The notes under the pieces were generated by a model, which saw only the letters and a list, made by a program, of their open reading frames with translations, was not told where the DNA came from and did not search any database. A program made the translations under genes and the position numbers. Shown piece by piece: positions 43,089-51,204 of a DNA stretch of 64,000 bases. The first letter of the stretch is position 1; every line of letters starts with the position of its first letter. Source of the stretch: Oscillibacter valericigenes (GTDB taxonomy: Bacteria; Bacillota; Clostridia; Oscillospirales; Oscillospiraceae). The DNA lies in contig NZ_JACSNX010000009.1 of the NCBI RefSeq assembly GCF_016902445.1, positions 1 through 64,000 of the forward strand, read 5' to 3'.

Positions 43089-43194
43089 GAATTAGGAGTT
43101 AGGAATTGATGTGTTCCGCCGCAGGCGGAACGATTTCAATTTGTCCGGCTCCGCCGGACGCCAAAATTCCTCATTCCTAATTCCTAACTCATTC
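43076..43194. repeat. Palindromic heptamer-arm repeat, copy R6 (52-bp core)
   Basis: Arms AATTAGGAGTTAGGAATTAG (43076-43095 and on to 43107) and ATTCCTCATTCCTAATTCCTA (from about 43166), core 43111-43162. It separates the convergent PAP2 and PsiE-like genes and provides the in-frame stop of PAP2 while abutting the stop of the other. No T-run: a spacer, not an obvious terminator. Confidence 0.88.
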
Positions 43195-43572
43195 CGTGTC
43201 TTCCCTGGTCTGCAGAAACTTCTTGATGGCAAAGATCCCCGCCACGGCGGCCACGCCCAGCAGGGTCTCCACCGCGTCGGTGTGGTTGACGATCATCTGC
43301 CGGACGATGGTGAACAGCAGCACGTCCACCACCGCGTCAGCGGTGTGGAGAGCCAGCATCTTCACGAACTCGATGCCCATCACCAGCAGCAGCGTGCCGG
43401 AGAGGAAGTCCCCCAGAGCGAAGTCCGCCGGTGAGAGGACCAGGGTCCGGGCAGTTTCCCACAGGAGCAGTCCGGCAGCGCAGACGATCACCACCAGAAT
43501 GACGGCGGCGATGAGGAGCTCCAGGGCCCGGGCGGCCTTTAACAGCAGGGTGTGAGAGGGACGGTGATCCAT
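43189..43572 (-). CDS. PsiE-like phosphate-starvation-inducible membrane protein
   Basis: 127 aa with four hydrophobic helices (about residues 12-38, 50-72, 78-95 and 100-117). The segment GIEFVKMLALHTADAVVDVLLFTIVRQMIVNHTDAVETLLGV is the conserved heart of the PsiE family. Function unknown beyond phosphate-starvation induction in E. coli; no Pho box was recognised here. The stop codon TGA abuts repeat R6. Confidence 0.78.
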   Translation of the reverse strand: MDHRPSHTLLLKAARALELLIAAVILVVIVCAAGLLLWETARTLVLSPADFALGDFLSGTLLLVMGIEFVKMLALHTADAVVDVLLFTIVRQMIVNHTDAVETLLGVAAVAGIFAIKKFLQTREDTE

Positions 43573-43607
43573 AGTGCCTCCTTGTGCCGCAAACGGCAGA
43601 GAAAATC

Positions 43608-43786
43608 AATGAGGAATGAGGAGTTAGGAATGAGGAATGAAAAGCCGTAGGGGCCGACCTGTGTGTCGGCCCGTTGCTCGATGCTGGAGCGGCCCCTTCT
43701 GTGCCGTAGGGGCGGCAAGTTGCCGCCCGGGGGGAACCGGCAGGGGGATGGCGGACGGGCGGACACATAGGTCCGCCCCTACAGGG
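43608..43786. repeat. Single heptamer arm (R7) plus TAGGGGC-type palindromes
   Basis: AATGAGGAATGAGGAGTTAGG (about 43608-43638) is one arm without a partner. It is followed by GTAGGGGCCGACCTGTGTGTCGGCC and, inverted further on, GGCGGACACATAGGTCCGCC-CCTAC, with CCGTAGGGGCGGCAAGTTGCCGCCC between. This is a cluster of dispersed palindromes in the gap upstream of the PsiE-like gene. No gene seen. Confidence 0.7.
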
Positions 43787-44314
43787 TCATGCTTCCCACT
43801 CCCCCTTGTGTTCCTCCCACCAGGCCGGGAAGGCCGGGTCCTTCGGGGAGAGGGTGGGGGTGACTGCTTTGCAAAGCGGGGTCTCCTGGTACTTGGCAAT
43901 AAATTTGTTGATAATCTTAATATCGTTTGCCGCTGACAAATAAATCAGCTGCATAATGGATGCTCTCTCGACCGTCCAGCTCTTTCCTGAATAAGAGAGA
44001 GAAAAATCTCCCTCTTTGAGTTGCAGTTGGCCGTGATGTACCGCCCCAAGCTGACCAAACAGATATTCGATATTCCTCCGGTTCTCCAGTATGATTTTTC
44101 TGTCAAAGGCGATCCCAGTATCTTCCCGCTCATATCCCAATTCTTTGAGGTAGAGATGGCTATATGAGGTTTCTGCACAGCCTTTTTTCGCCAAGCACCG
44201 ATCAAAGATGGCCTGGACATTGGCCTCGGTCAGTTCCGCAACGCAGGGCGGATATTTCTTGACTGCGTCAAGCAGTTCATCCAGTTCCAAATCGTCATCG
44301 TCAAACAAACCCAT
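43787..44314 (-). CDS. Hypothetical protein, AT-rich relative to neighbours
   Basis: 175 aa from ATG 44314 (GGAGGGGGG upstream). Upstream in-frame ATGs are excluded because the -10 element lies at 44364-44369. I do not recognise a family. It starts with an acidic stretch (GLFDDDDLELDELLDAVKKYP) and continues as a soluble alpha/beta-looking protein with one C-terminal WWEEHKGEWEA. Codon use from about 43900 to 44220 is visibly more AT-rich than polA or PAP2, hinting at recent acquisition. A good TTGCAA-17-TATGAT promoter drives it. Confidence 0.68.
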   Translation of the reverse strand: MGLFDDDDLELDELLDAVKKYPPCVAELTEANVQAIFDRCLAKKGCAETSYSHLYLKELGYEREDTGIAFDRKIILENRRNIEYLFGQLGAVHHGQLQLKEGDFSLSYSGKSWTVERASIMQLIYLSAANDIKIINKFIAKYQETPLCKAVTPTLSPKDPAFPAWWEEHKGEWEA

Positions 44315-44363
44315 AACACAAGCCCCCCTCCGGCGCCGGAACGGCGCCGTTTTATTCGCTTCT

Positions 44364-44392
44364 ATCATACAATATCCGCCCGCCCTTTGCAA
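44364..44392 (-). promoter_or_regulatory. Promoter for the hypothetical gene
   Basis: Minus strand: -35 TTGCAA (44387-44392), 17 bp, -10 TATGAT (44364-44369). Confidence 0.75.
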
Positions 44393-44464
44393 GGCCGGCG
44401 GGGCGGGGTTTCCGGCTTTGCCGGACGGGGGGCGTCCGGGCCGGCCCGGCGGCGCAAACCCGCC

Positions 44465-44493
44465 TTGCGAAAACGTTGGATTTGGGATATACT
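44465..44493 (+). promoter_or_regulatory. polA promoter
   Basis: -35 TTGCGA (44465-44470), 17 bp, -10 TATACT (44488-44493). Confidence 0.75.
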
Positions 44494-44537
44494 ATATCTC
44501 TATGGAAAAATCAGCCTGCGGGCAGGAGGGACTTCCC

Positions 44538-47186
44538 ATGAAGCTCATGGTCATCGACGGCAACAGCATCCTGAATCGGGCCTACTACGGCATCCGCCCC
44601 CTCACCACACGGGACGGGCTCTACACCCACGCCATCTTCGGCTTCCTCACTACCCTCCTCCGGCTGGAGGGGGAGGAAGCGCCGGACGCCCTGTGCGTCA
44701 CCTTTGACGTCCACGCCCCCACCTTCCGCCACCAGGCGTCGGAGGCCTACAAGGCCACCCGCAAGCCCATGCCGGAGGAGCTGCGGATGCAGGTGCCGGT
44801 GCTGAAGGAGGTGCTGGACGCCCTGCGCATCCCCCGGTACGAGCTGGAGGGCTGGGAGGCCGACGACCTCATCGGCACCATCTCCCGACGGTGTGAGGCG
44901 GACGGCTGGGACTGCGTGGTGGTCACCGGCGACAAGGACAGTCTGCAGCTCATCACAGACCGAACCATGGTGAAGCTGGTGTCCACCCGCATGGGGCAGA
45001 CCGTAACCCGTGACATGACGGAGGCCGCCTTCCGGGAGCAGTACGGCTTCGCTCCCATCCACATGATCGACCTGAAGGCCCTGATGGGGGACAGCTCCGA
45101 CAACATCCCCGGCGTCCCCGGCATCGGGGAGAAGACCGCCATGGCCCTGATCCAGCAGTACGAGAGCATCGACAACCTGTACGCCCGGATGCCGGACATC
45201 GATGCCAAGCCCGCCGCTGTCCGCAAGCTGGCGGAGGGGGAGAAAAGCGCCCGGGAGTCCTATTGGCTGGCCACCATCGTCACCGACGCTCCCCTGGAGT
45301 TCCGGCCGGAGGACAACCTGCGGCAGCAGCCTGGCCCGGACGCCTACCCGCTGTTTTTGAAGCTGGAGTTCACCAAGCTCATCGAGAAGTTCGGCCTGGC
45401 CCCGGCGGAGGCCGTGACCGCAGAGAAGCCCAGCTGTGACATGACCGTGGAGCAGGTGACGGACCCGGCTCAGGTGGAGCGCCTGCTGGCCCAGTGGCGG
45501 CAGGCGGACCACGTGGCGGTGCTGGCATTGCCGGATCTGACAGGCCTGTCCGTGGTCTGCTGGACCGGGGAGAACACCGGCGTCACGGCGGAGCTGTTCT
45601 TCGAGAAGTACCAGGGGGACTGGAACGCATTGCTGACCGCCCTGTTCTCGGCGGACATCCGCAAGGTCTCCCACAACGTAAAGGACCTGATGCGGACCCT
45701 GCTGGAGAACCACCTCCCGGCGGAGGGGTTCGTGTTCGACACGGCCCTGGCCGCCTACCTGCTGGACGCCACGGCGGGGAGCTATGACCTCGCCCGTCTG
45801 TTCGTCTCCTATTTCAACGAGGAGCTGCCAAAGCCCCTGTATTTGGAGAAGGACGCCTTCTCCCTGCTGGGGGACGCCGCGGCGGCGGAGGCCAGCTTCG
45901 ACAGCTACGCCGCCGCCGTGGACGCCCTGTACGGCGCCCTGGCCCCTAGGCTGCGGGAGGAGCAGATGTGGGACCTCTATGAGACGGCGGAGCTGCCCCT
46001 GTGCCGGGTGCTGGCGGAGATGGAGATCGCCGGCTGCCGGGTGGACGCCAAAGCCCTAGCGGCTTTCGGGGACCTGCTGGCCGCCCGGAGCGCGGAGCTG
46101 GAACAGCAGATCTATGATTTAGCGGGGGAGGAGTTCAACATCAACTCCCCCAAGCAGCTGGGCGAGATTTTGTTCGGCAAGCTGGGGCTGCCTCACGGCA
46201 AAAAGACGAAAACCGGCTGGTCCACCAACGCCGACGTGCTGGAAAAGCTCCGGTACGAGGCTCCCATTGTGGGGGCGGTGCTGGAGTACCGGCAGTACGC
46301 CAAGCTGAAATCCACCTATGCCGATGGGCTGCTGAAGGCCATGGACCCGGACGGCCGGGTGCGGACTTCCTTCCAGATGACGGTGACGGCCACGGGCCGC
46401 CTGAGCTCCACGGAGCCCAATCTCCAGAACATCCCCACCCGTACGGACCTGGGCAGCGAGATCCGAAAAATGTTCATCCCGGCGGAGGGCTGCGTCCTGG
46501 TGGACGCGGACTACTCCCAGATCGAGCTGCGGCTGCTGGCCCACATCTCCGGGGACCGGGACATGCAGGCGGCCTTCCTCTCCGGCGGGGACTTCCACGC
46601 GGAGACGGCGGCCAAGGTGTTCCACGTGGCGCCGGACCAGGTGACCCACGAGATGCGCCGCCAGGCCAAGGCGGTGAACTTCGGCATCGTCTACGGCATC
46701 TCCGCCTTCTCCCTGAGCCAGGACATCGGCGTCAGCGTGGCGGAGGCCAAGGCGTATATGGAGGCGTACTTCGCCACCTTCCCCGGCGTCCGGACCTACA
46801 TGGACGCCATTGTGGAGCGGGCCAGGGAGCAGGGGTATGTGGAGACCCTGTTCCACCGCCGGCGGGACCTGCCGGAGCTGAAGTCCTCCAACTTCAACCT
46901 TCGCTCCTTCGGCGAGCGGGTGGCGCTGAACATGCCCATCCAGGGCACGGCGGCGGACATCATGAAGCTGGCCATGGTGGCGGTGTGGAAGCGGCTGCGC
47001 GCCGAGCTGCCGGAGGCCCGGCTGGTGCTCCAGGTCCACGACGAACTGATCGTGGAGTGCCCGGAGCCACAGGCGGAGCGGGCGGCGGCGCTTTTGAAGG
47101 CGGAGATGGAAAACGTGGTGGGCCTGACCGTCCCCCTGACGGCGGACGCCCACTGGGGCAAAAACTGGCTGGAGGCCAAGGGCTGA
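44538..47186 (+). CDS. polA: DNA polymerase I
   Basis: 882 aa from ATG 44538 (CAGGAGGG upstream; an in-frame ATG at 44502 has no such site). The 5' nuclease domain (residues 1-290) shows VIDGNSILNRAYYG, VTGDKDSLQL and GDSSDNIPGVPGIGEKTA. In the 3'-5' exonuclease fold the DxE motif is replaced (VAVLALPDLTGL), so proofreading is probably lost, as in Bacillus Pol I. The polymerase motifs are intact: A DYSQIELR from Asp658, B RRQAKAVNFGIVYG, C QVHDEL at 832-837. It acts in Okazaki fragment processing and repair. The stop overlaps the next start (TGATG). Confidence 0.96.
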   Translation: MKLMVIDGNSILNRAYYGIRPLTTRDGLYTHAIFGFLTTLLRLEGEEAPDALCVTFDVHAPTFRHQASEAYKATRKPMPEELRMQVPVLKEVLDALRIPRYELEGWEADDLIGTISRRCEADGWDCVVVTGDKDSLQLITDRTMVKLVSTRMGQTVTRDMTEAAFREQYGFAPIHMIDLKALMGDSSDNIPGVPGIGEKTAMALIQQYESIDNLYARMPDIDAKPAAVRKLAEGEKSARESYWLATIVTDAPLEFRPEDNLRQQPGPDAYPLFLKLEFTKLIEKFGLAPAEAVTAEKPSCDMTVEQVTDPAQVERLLAQWRQADHVAVLALPDLTGLSVVCWTGENTGVTAELFFEKYQGDWNALLTALFSADIRKVSHNVKDLMRTLLENHLPAEGFVFDTALAAYLLDATAGSYDLARLFVSYFNEELPKPLYLEKDAFSLLGDAAAAEASFDSYAAAVDALYGALAPRLREEQMWDLYETAELPLCRVLAEMEIAGCRVDAKALAAFGDLLAARSAELEQQIYDLAGEEFNINSPKQLGEILFGKLGLPHGKKTKTGWSTNADVLEKLRYEAPIVGAVLEYRQYAKLKSTYADGLLKAMDPDGRVRTSFQMTVTATGRLSSTEPNLQNIPTRTDLGSEIRKMFIPAEGCVLVDADYSQIELRLLAHISGDRDMQAAFLSGGDFHAETAAKVFHVAPDQVTHEMRRQAKAVNFGIVYGISAFSLSQDIGVSVAEAKAYMEAYFATFPGVRTYMDAIVERAREQGYVETLFHRRRDLPELKSSNFNLRSFGERVALNMPIQGTAADIMKLAMVAVWKRLRAELPEARLVLQVHDELIVECPEPQAERAAALLKAEMENVVGLTVPLTADAHWGKNWLEAKG

Positions 47187-47413
47187 TGGGATTTTGCAGG
47201 ATCGACTACGACGCCTGGCCCCGCCGCTCGTATTTTGAGCACTACCACCGGGACGTGCCCTGCTGGTACAGCATGACGGCGGATGTGGACATCACCGCCC
47301 TGCTGCCCCTGGCTGGGCAGGTCCACCACGGCGTCACGGACGGCTTCCATGTGGGGCGGTTTTTCTCCCGCCTCCAGGCCTGGGCGGACGGCGCGGCGGA
47401 GGCGGGCACATGA
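47186..47413 (+). pseudogene. Internally deleted chloramphenicol acetyltransferase (CAT) remnant
   Basis: 75 codons. Residues 1-40 match the CatA N-terminus (RIDYDAWPRRSYFEHY, VPCWYSMTADVDIT). Residues 41-75 match its extreme C-terminus with the catalytic histidine motif (LPLAGQVHHGVTDGFHVGRF, as in CatA QVHHAVCDGFHVGR). The roughly 130-140 central residues of a normal ~215-aa CAT are missing, yet the frame is kept. Trimeric CAT could not fold from this, so it is most likely an inactivated relic. It is still translated in the polA operon, overlapping both neighbours (TGATG and ATGA). Confidence 0.8.
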
Positions 47414-47931
47414 AGCGCCTGTATGTGATCGGCGGCCCCATGGGCGTGGGCAAGACCGCCGCCTGCCGCCAGCTGCAGCAGCTGCTGGACCGCAGCGTGT
47501 TCCTGGACGGGGACTGGTGCTGGGACGCCCATCCCTTTCAGGCGACGGAGGAGACCCGGGAGATGGTGCTGGAGAACATCTCCTTTCTTCTGGATAATTT
47601 CCTCCGCTGCTCTGCCTATGACCATGTGATCTTCTGCTGGGTCCTGCACCGGCGGGAGATCTGGGCAGATCTGCTCCGCCGCCTGACGGAGCCGTATGCC
47701 CTGCGGGCCGTCTTCCTGGTCTGTACGCCGGAGGCCCTGCGGTCCCGGCTGGAGGGAGACATCCGGGCCGGGAAGCGGACGCCGGATGTGCTGGATCGGA
47801 GCCTTGCCTATCTGCCGCTGTACGAGGCCCTGGACGTCCGCCGGCTGGATGTGACAGACCTGACGCCCCGGGAGACGGCGGAGCAGATCCTGAAACAGGC
47901 GGCGGCCACAGAAAAGGAGAGAGAACCATGA
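47410..47931 (+). CDS. P-loop ATPase / nucleotide kinase-like protein
   Basis: 173 aa. Walker A GGPMGVGKT at residues 8-16, a following LDGDWCWDAHPF acidic/aromatic segment, VIFCWVLHRREIW and VFLVCTPEALRSRLEGDIRAGKR (a lid-like Arg region) resemble small AAA/shikimate- or adenylate-kinase-like P-loop proteins. Substrate unknown. It starts as ATGA overlap with the CAT remnant and ends overlapping rimI, so it is in the polA-rimI-tsaD string. It is not TsaE, whose usual motifs are absent. Confidence 0.8.
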   Translation: MKRLYVIGGPMGVGKTAACRQLQQLLDRSVFLDGDWCWDAHPFQATEETREMVLENISFLLDNFLRCSAYDHVIFCWVLHRREIWADLLRRLTEPYALRAVFLVCTPEALRSRLEGDIRAGKRTPDVLDRSLAYLPLYEALDVRRLDVTDLTPRETAEQILKQAAATEKEREP

Positions 47932-48431
47932 GAGAACAGATGCACGTGCGCATCGTCCCCATGACCGGGGACCACGTGGACGAGGTGGCGGAGCTGGAGC
48001 GGATCTGCTTCACCACCCCCTGGTCCCGGAACATGCTGGTGGAGGAACTGCAGAACGACTGCGCCGCCTTCCTGGTGGCCCTGGATGATGAGGACCACGT
48101 GGTGGGCTACGCCGGGCTGCTGGTGGTGCTGGACGAGGGATACATCACCAATGTGGCCGTGCGGCCGGAGTGCCGCCGCAACGGCATCGCCCAGAAGCTG
48201 CTGCAGGTGTTCCTGGACTTTGCCCAGGCCCACCGTCTTGCGTTTCTGACGCTGGAGGTCCGGGCGTCCAACTACGGGGCCATCGCCCTGTACGGCAGCC
48301 GGGGCTTCCGCAGCATGGGCCGGCGGAAAAACTATTACGAGCATCCGAAAGAGGATGCCATCATCATGACGAAGGAGTTTGCAAATGGAACTGAGGATCC
48401 CGACACTGGAGCAGCTGCGGACGGTCTATGA
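47928..48431 (+). CDS. rimI: Ribosomal protein S18-alanine N-acetyltransferase RimI
   Basis: 167 aa GNAT fold. ERICFTTPWSRNMLVEEL near the start is the RimI signature. The acetyl-CoA loop is VRPECRRNGIAQKLLQ (motif A), and LEVRASNYGAIALYGSRGFRSMGRRKNYYEHPKEDAIIM is the typical C-terminal half. It acetylates the N-terminus of S18. It precedes tsaD, the frequent rimI-tsaD pairing. The last 20 residues run past the usual end and overlap the next gene. Confidence 0.93.
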   Translation: MREQMHVRIVPMTGDHVDEVAELERICFTTPWSRNMLVEELQNDCAAFLVALDDEDHVVGYAGLLVVLDEGYITNVAVRPECRRNGIAQKLLQVFLDFAQAHRLAFLTLEVRASNYGAIALYGSRGFRSMGRRKNYYEHPKEDAIIMTKEFANGTEDPDTGAAADGL

Positions 48432-48978
48432 CCGGGACCTGCGGGCGTCGTTTCCCGCCGCGGAGCTGAAGCCCCTGCGGAATATCGAGGAGATGTGGGC
48501 CGCCGGGCGGTACCGCCCCTGGTGCCTGTTTGACGGAGACGACATCGCCGGCGAGGCGTTTTTGTGGCTGGGACACCCCGGCTGGGCCCTGCTGGACTAC
48601 CTGTGCGTGGCCTCCGACCGCCGGAACGGCGGCCTGGGCTCTGTGATTTTGGAGAAGCTCCGGGAGACGGAGGGGGACACCGTGATCTTCGGGGAGAGCG
48701 AGATCCCCCGGTACGCCCCGGATCCCGCCATGGCGGAGCGGCGGCTGGGCTTCTACGCCCGCAGCGGCGCCCGGACCGCCGGGTACGACACGGAGATGTT
48801 CGGCGTGCCCTACAAGACCCTGTACTGGGCGGCGGGAGACGTGGACGAGGCGGCCCTGATGGAGGAGCACCGCTTCGTCTACGCCAGTACCTTTGCCCCG
48901 GACAAGTTCGCCAGATACGTCCGCATCCCCTTTGACCCCCAGGCCGGCCTTGGGGCAAAGGTGGAGTGGCAGCAGTGA
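48385..48978 (+). CDS. GNAT-family N-acetyltransferase
   Basis: 197 aa from ATG 48385 (GAAGGAG, 7 nt before), beginning inside the end of rimI in another frame. The acetyl-CoA loop CVASDRRNGGLGSVILEKL and a C-terminal LGFYARSGARTAGYDTEMFGVPY fit the GNAT fold. Substrate unknown. Insertion between rimI and tsaD suggests co-transcription. Confidence 0.82.
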   Translation: MELRIPTLEQLRTVYDRDLRASFPAAELKPLRNIEEMWAAGRYRPWCLFDGDDIAGEAFLWLGHPGWALLDYLCVASDRRNGGLGSVILEKLRETEGDTVIFGESEIPRYAPDPAMAERRLGFYARSGARTAGYDTEMFGVPYKTLYWAAGDVDEAALMEEHRFVYASTFAPDKFARYVRIPFDPQAGLGAKVEWQQ

Positions 48979-48997
48979 GAGAAAGAAGCGTGAACAC

Positions 48998-50005
48998 ATG
49001 AAGATCCTGGCCTTTGAGTCCTCCTGCGACGAGACGGCGGTGGCCGTGGTGGAGGACGGCCGCACCGTTTTGTCGGATGCCATCGCCTCCCAGGCAGACC
49101 TCCACGCCCTGTACGGCGGCGTGGTGCCGGAGATCGCCTCCCGCAAGCATGTGGAGGCCATCGCCGCCCTGACGGAGCAGGCGCTCCGGGAGGCGGGCTG
49201 CACCAAACAAGACATCGACGCGGTGGCGGTGACCTACGCCCCGGGCCTTATCGGCGCGGTGCTGGTGGGCCTCAGCTTTGCCAAGTCCGTGGCTTTCGCC
49301 CTGGGGGTGCCCCTGATCCCGGTGCACCACATCCGGGGCCACATCGCCGCCAACTACCTGGCCTTTCCGGACTTAGAGCCGCCCTTCCTGGCCCTGGCCA
49401 TCTCCGGCGGCAACACGCTAATCGTGGACGTCCGGGACTACACGGACATGGTGATCCTGGGCGCCACCCGGGATGACGCCGCTGGAGAGTGCTTCGACAA
49501 GGCGGCCCGGGTGCTGGGCCTGCCCTATCCCGGCGGCGCCCCCCTGGACGCTTTGGCACAGCAGTCCCCCGGCGGGGTCTACACCCTGCCTCATGCCCAC
49601 GTGGATGGGGCAGAGCTGGACATGAGCTTCTCCGGCCTGAAGACGGCGGTGGTGAACCTGGCCCACCACGCACAGCAGGTGGGGGAGCCCCTGGACCGGG
49701 CGGCCCTGGCCCGGGACTTCGCCCAGGCGGTCAGCGACACGCTGGTGCCCCGGGCCATGGAGGCGGCCAGACAGACCGGGCGGAAGATCCTCTGTGCCGC
49801 CGGCGGCGTAGCGGCCAACTCCATCATCCGGGGAGACCTGCAGCGCGCCTGCGACCAGGCGGGCGTCCGGCTGTACCTGCCGCCGCTGAAGCTGTGCGGC
49901 GACAACGGCGCCATGATCGGCGCCCAGGGCTACTATGAGTATCTGGCTGGGCACACAGCAGGGATGGACCTGAATGCCTATGCCACAAGGGACATTGCAG
50001 ATTGA
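48998..50005 (+). CDS. tsaD: tRNA N6-threonylcarbamoyladenosine transferase TsaD
   Basis: 335 aa from ATG 48998. ESSCDETAVAVVEDG at the start, the metal-binding HHIRGHIAANYL (His pair about residue 109-113), SGGNTLI, DDAAGECFDKAARVLGLPYPGG and CGDNGAMIGAQGY are Kae1/TsaD hallmarks. It installs t6A at position 37 of ANN-decoding tRNAs with TsaB and TsaE, which are not in the window. The ribosome site is weak (GAAAGAAGCG). Last gene of the string begun by polA. Confidence 0.95.
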   Translation: MKILAFESSCDETAVAVVEDGRTVLSDAIASQADLHALYGGVVPEIASRKHVEAIAALTEQALREAGCTKQDIDAVAVTYAPGLIGAVLVGLSFAKSVAFALGVPLIPVHHIRGHIAANYLAFPDLEPPFLALAISGGNTLIVDVRDYTDMVILGATRDDAAGECFDKAARVLGLPYPGGAPLDALAQQSPGGVYTLPHAHVDGAELDMSFSGLKTAVVNLAHHAQQVGEPLDRAALARDFAQAVSDTLVPRAMEAARQTGRKILCAAGGVAANSIIRGDLQRACDQAGVRLYLPPLKLCGDNGAMIGAQGYYEYLAGHTAGMDLNAYATRDIAD

Positions 50006-50040
50006 ACAGGCGGCCGCGTCAGCGGCCGCCTGTTCTCTTT
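50004..50040 (+). terminator. Terminator after tsaD
   Basis: GAACAGGCGGCCGC/GCGGCCGCCTGTTC, 14-bp perfect arms with a 4-nt loop, then TCTTT. It starts within the stop codon. Confidence 0.9.
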
Positions 50041-50600
50041 GCCGGAATGAATGAAAAGGCTATGCAAGCTGCATCTGTAAAGGGGGGCAGCTTACTTTTT
50101 TGAAGGCATGCCAAAAAAACTTTTCAAATACGTCCGAACCCGGAAAAAACGGTCACATCTGTGAGGAGGTTTTTGAATTTGATATATTATGTAAAATATA
50201 AGCGCAGCTTCCAAAGCCCTCAAACGGCGGATAGAAAAATTGGGAAATTAATACAATTATAAATAAGATTATTGAAATATAAGGAAAATGTAGATGTTGA
50301 AAACCATGTGGAAAATGTGAATAACTCTTTGTAAAAGAGAATTATCGAAAAAATTATGTAAATGAAAAACGAGGGGGAGGAGAGGGAGAAACAGGAAGTC
50401 AACAGAAAATAATGACAGAAATTGTCGAAATTTCTTGGGTAAATCCCAACAGGTTTTCTTGGCAGAATCCGATGCATTCCAGCGAATGCTCAGAGAACAG
50501 AGCGAACGGCAGTGAAAAATTTTGCAGGACTTCCTGCAAAATACAGATCGTATTATACAGAAAGCGGCGAATATAGACCGCCTGCGGAAATTGAAAATAA
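50041..50600. other. AT-rich intergenic tract with DnaA-box-like 9-mers
   Basis: No credible gene in about 560 bp. The sequence is much more AT-rich than the surroundings. TGTGGAAAA (50307-50315) and TGTGAATAA (50316-50324) are contiguous, and both match the DnaA consensus TTWTNCACA on the other strand. TGTTGAAAA (50295-50303) is a near match. The function is unclear: origin-like element, DnaA-titration site or foreign DNA. Confidence 0.4.
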
Positions 50601-50604
50601 CCAG

Positions 50605-50633
50605 TTGACGGCAGAAGGAAACTGTGATAAAAT
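50605..50633 (+). promoter_or_regulatory. tRNA-Thr promoter
   Basis: -35 TTGACG (50605-50610), 17 bp, -10 TAAAAT (50628-50633), about 40 bp before the tRNA. Confidence 0.75.
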
Positions 50634-50674
50634 AATTCTCGCTCTGGAGAGATCCAGGCAGATCACAGAGATAA

Positions 50675-50750
50675 GCTAATGTAGCTCAGTCGGTAGAGCA
50701 GCTGATTCGTAATCAGCAGGTCGTGTGTTCGAGTCACATCATTAGCTCCA
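50675..50750 (+). tRNA. tRNA-Thr (anticodon CGT)
   Basis: 76 nt including encoded CCA. It folds as acceptor GCTAATG/CATTAGC, D-arm GCTC-AGTCGGTA-GAGC, anticodon stem GCTGA/TCAGC with loop TTCGTAA (CGT, reads ACG) and T-arm GTGTG-TTCGAGT-CACAT. A terminator follows at once. Confidence 0.95.
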
Positions 50751-50751
50751 C

Positions 50752-50786
50752 AAAAAAGGACATCTGCAAAGCAGATGTCCTTTTTT
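50752..50786 (+). terminator. Terminator after tRNA-Thr
   Basis: AAAAAAGGACATCTGC/GCAGATGTCCTTTTTT, perfect 16-bp palindrome arms. Confidence 0.93.
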
Positions 50787-51204
50787 GTGGGTTCCGCCGC
50801 CGCAGGGCGGCTCCACCCTTCGGGATTTCAATGCTCGGGGCGGCGGAGCCACCCCTGCGCCAAGGTTTTGGCCTACGGCCAAAACGCTTGTGCGGCGCAC
50901 TCGCGCCGCGGCCCAGAAGGGCCGTTTAGCAGTTCTTCTGCAGCGGTTCCGCCCATCCAAAATATCGATTTCAACCGTCCCTTCCACAAAAGAAACCTGC
51001 TTTTGATTGAGTTCAAAAGCGGGTTTCTTTCTGTTTTGAGGCAATTCTTTTTCCAGAAACAGTAAAATCGGGGGATTATAACAGGAACAGCTTCCGGCGC
51101 CCTCTGGCAAGTTTATAATTCACATATCCCTGACTTCTCCATGATGCCTTAGGGAAAACTTCCAAATATGTAACATTCAAAATTCGGAGAGGAGTATCTT
51201 CGCC
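50787..51204. repeat. Palindrome cluster and non-coding stretch downstream of the tRNA
   Basis: 50787-50930 is a chain of GC-rich hairpins. One is AAGGTTTTGGCC-tac-GGCCAAAACGCTT, the same class as the AAGGTTTTG...CAAAACGCTT hairpins beside guaB. A terminator-like stem GAAACCTGCTTTTGA/TTCAAAAGCGGGTTTC lies at about 50992-51027. Short readings on either strand across this stretch have no convincing start sites. No gene seen. Confidence 0.6.

Noticed and set aside
47410-47931. P-loop gene as tsaE of the t6A pathway
   Set aside because: It shares the P-loop and the rimI-tsaD context but not the short TsaE fold or its conserved motifs.
50220-50477. An 85-codon Phe/Ser/Ile-rich minus-strand frame in the AT-rich tract
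   Set aside because: No ribosome site and a composition expected of random AT-rich DNA.
50675-50750. tRNA-Thr 3' end as the IME integration site
   Set aside because: The terminal repeats lie at 51411 and 59024. No copy of the tRNA 3' end was seen at the right junction, and the recombinase is serine-type.
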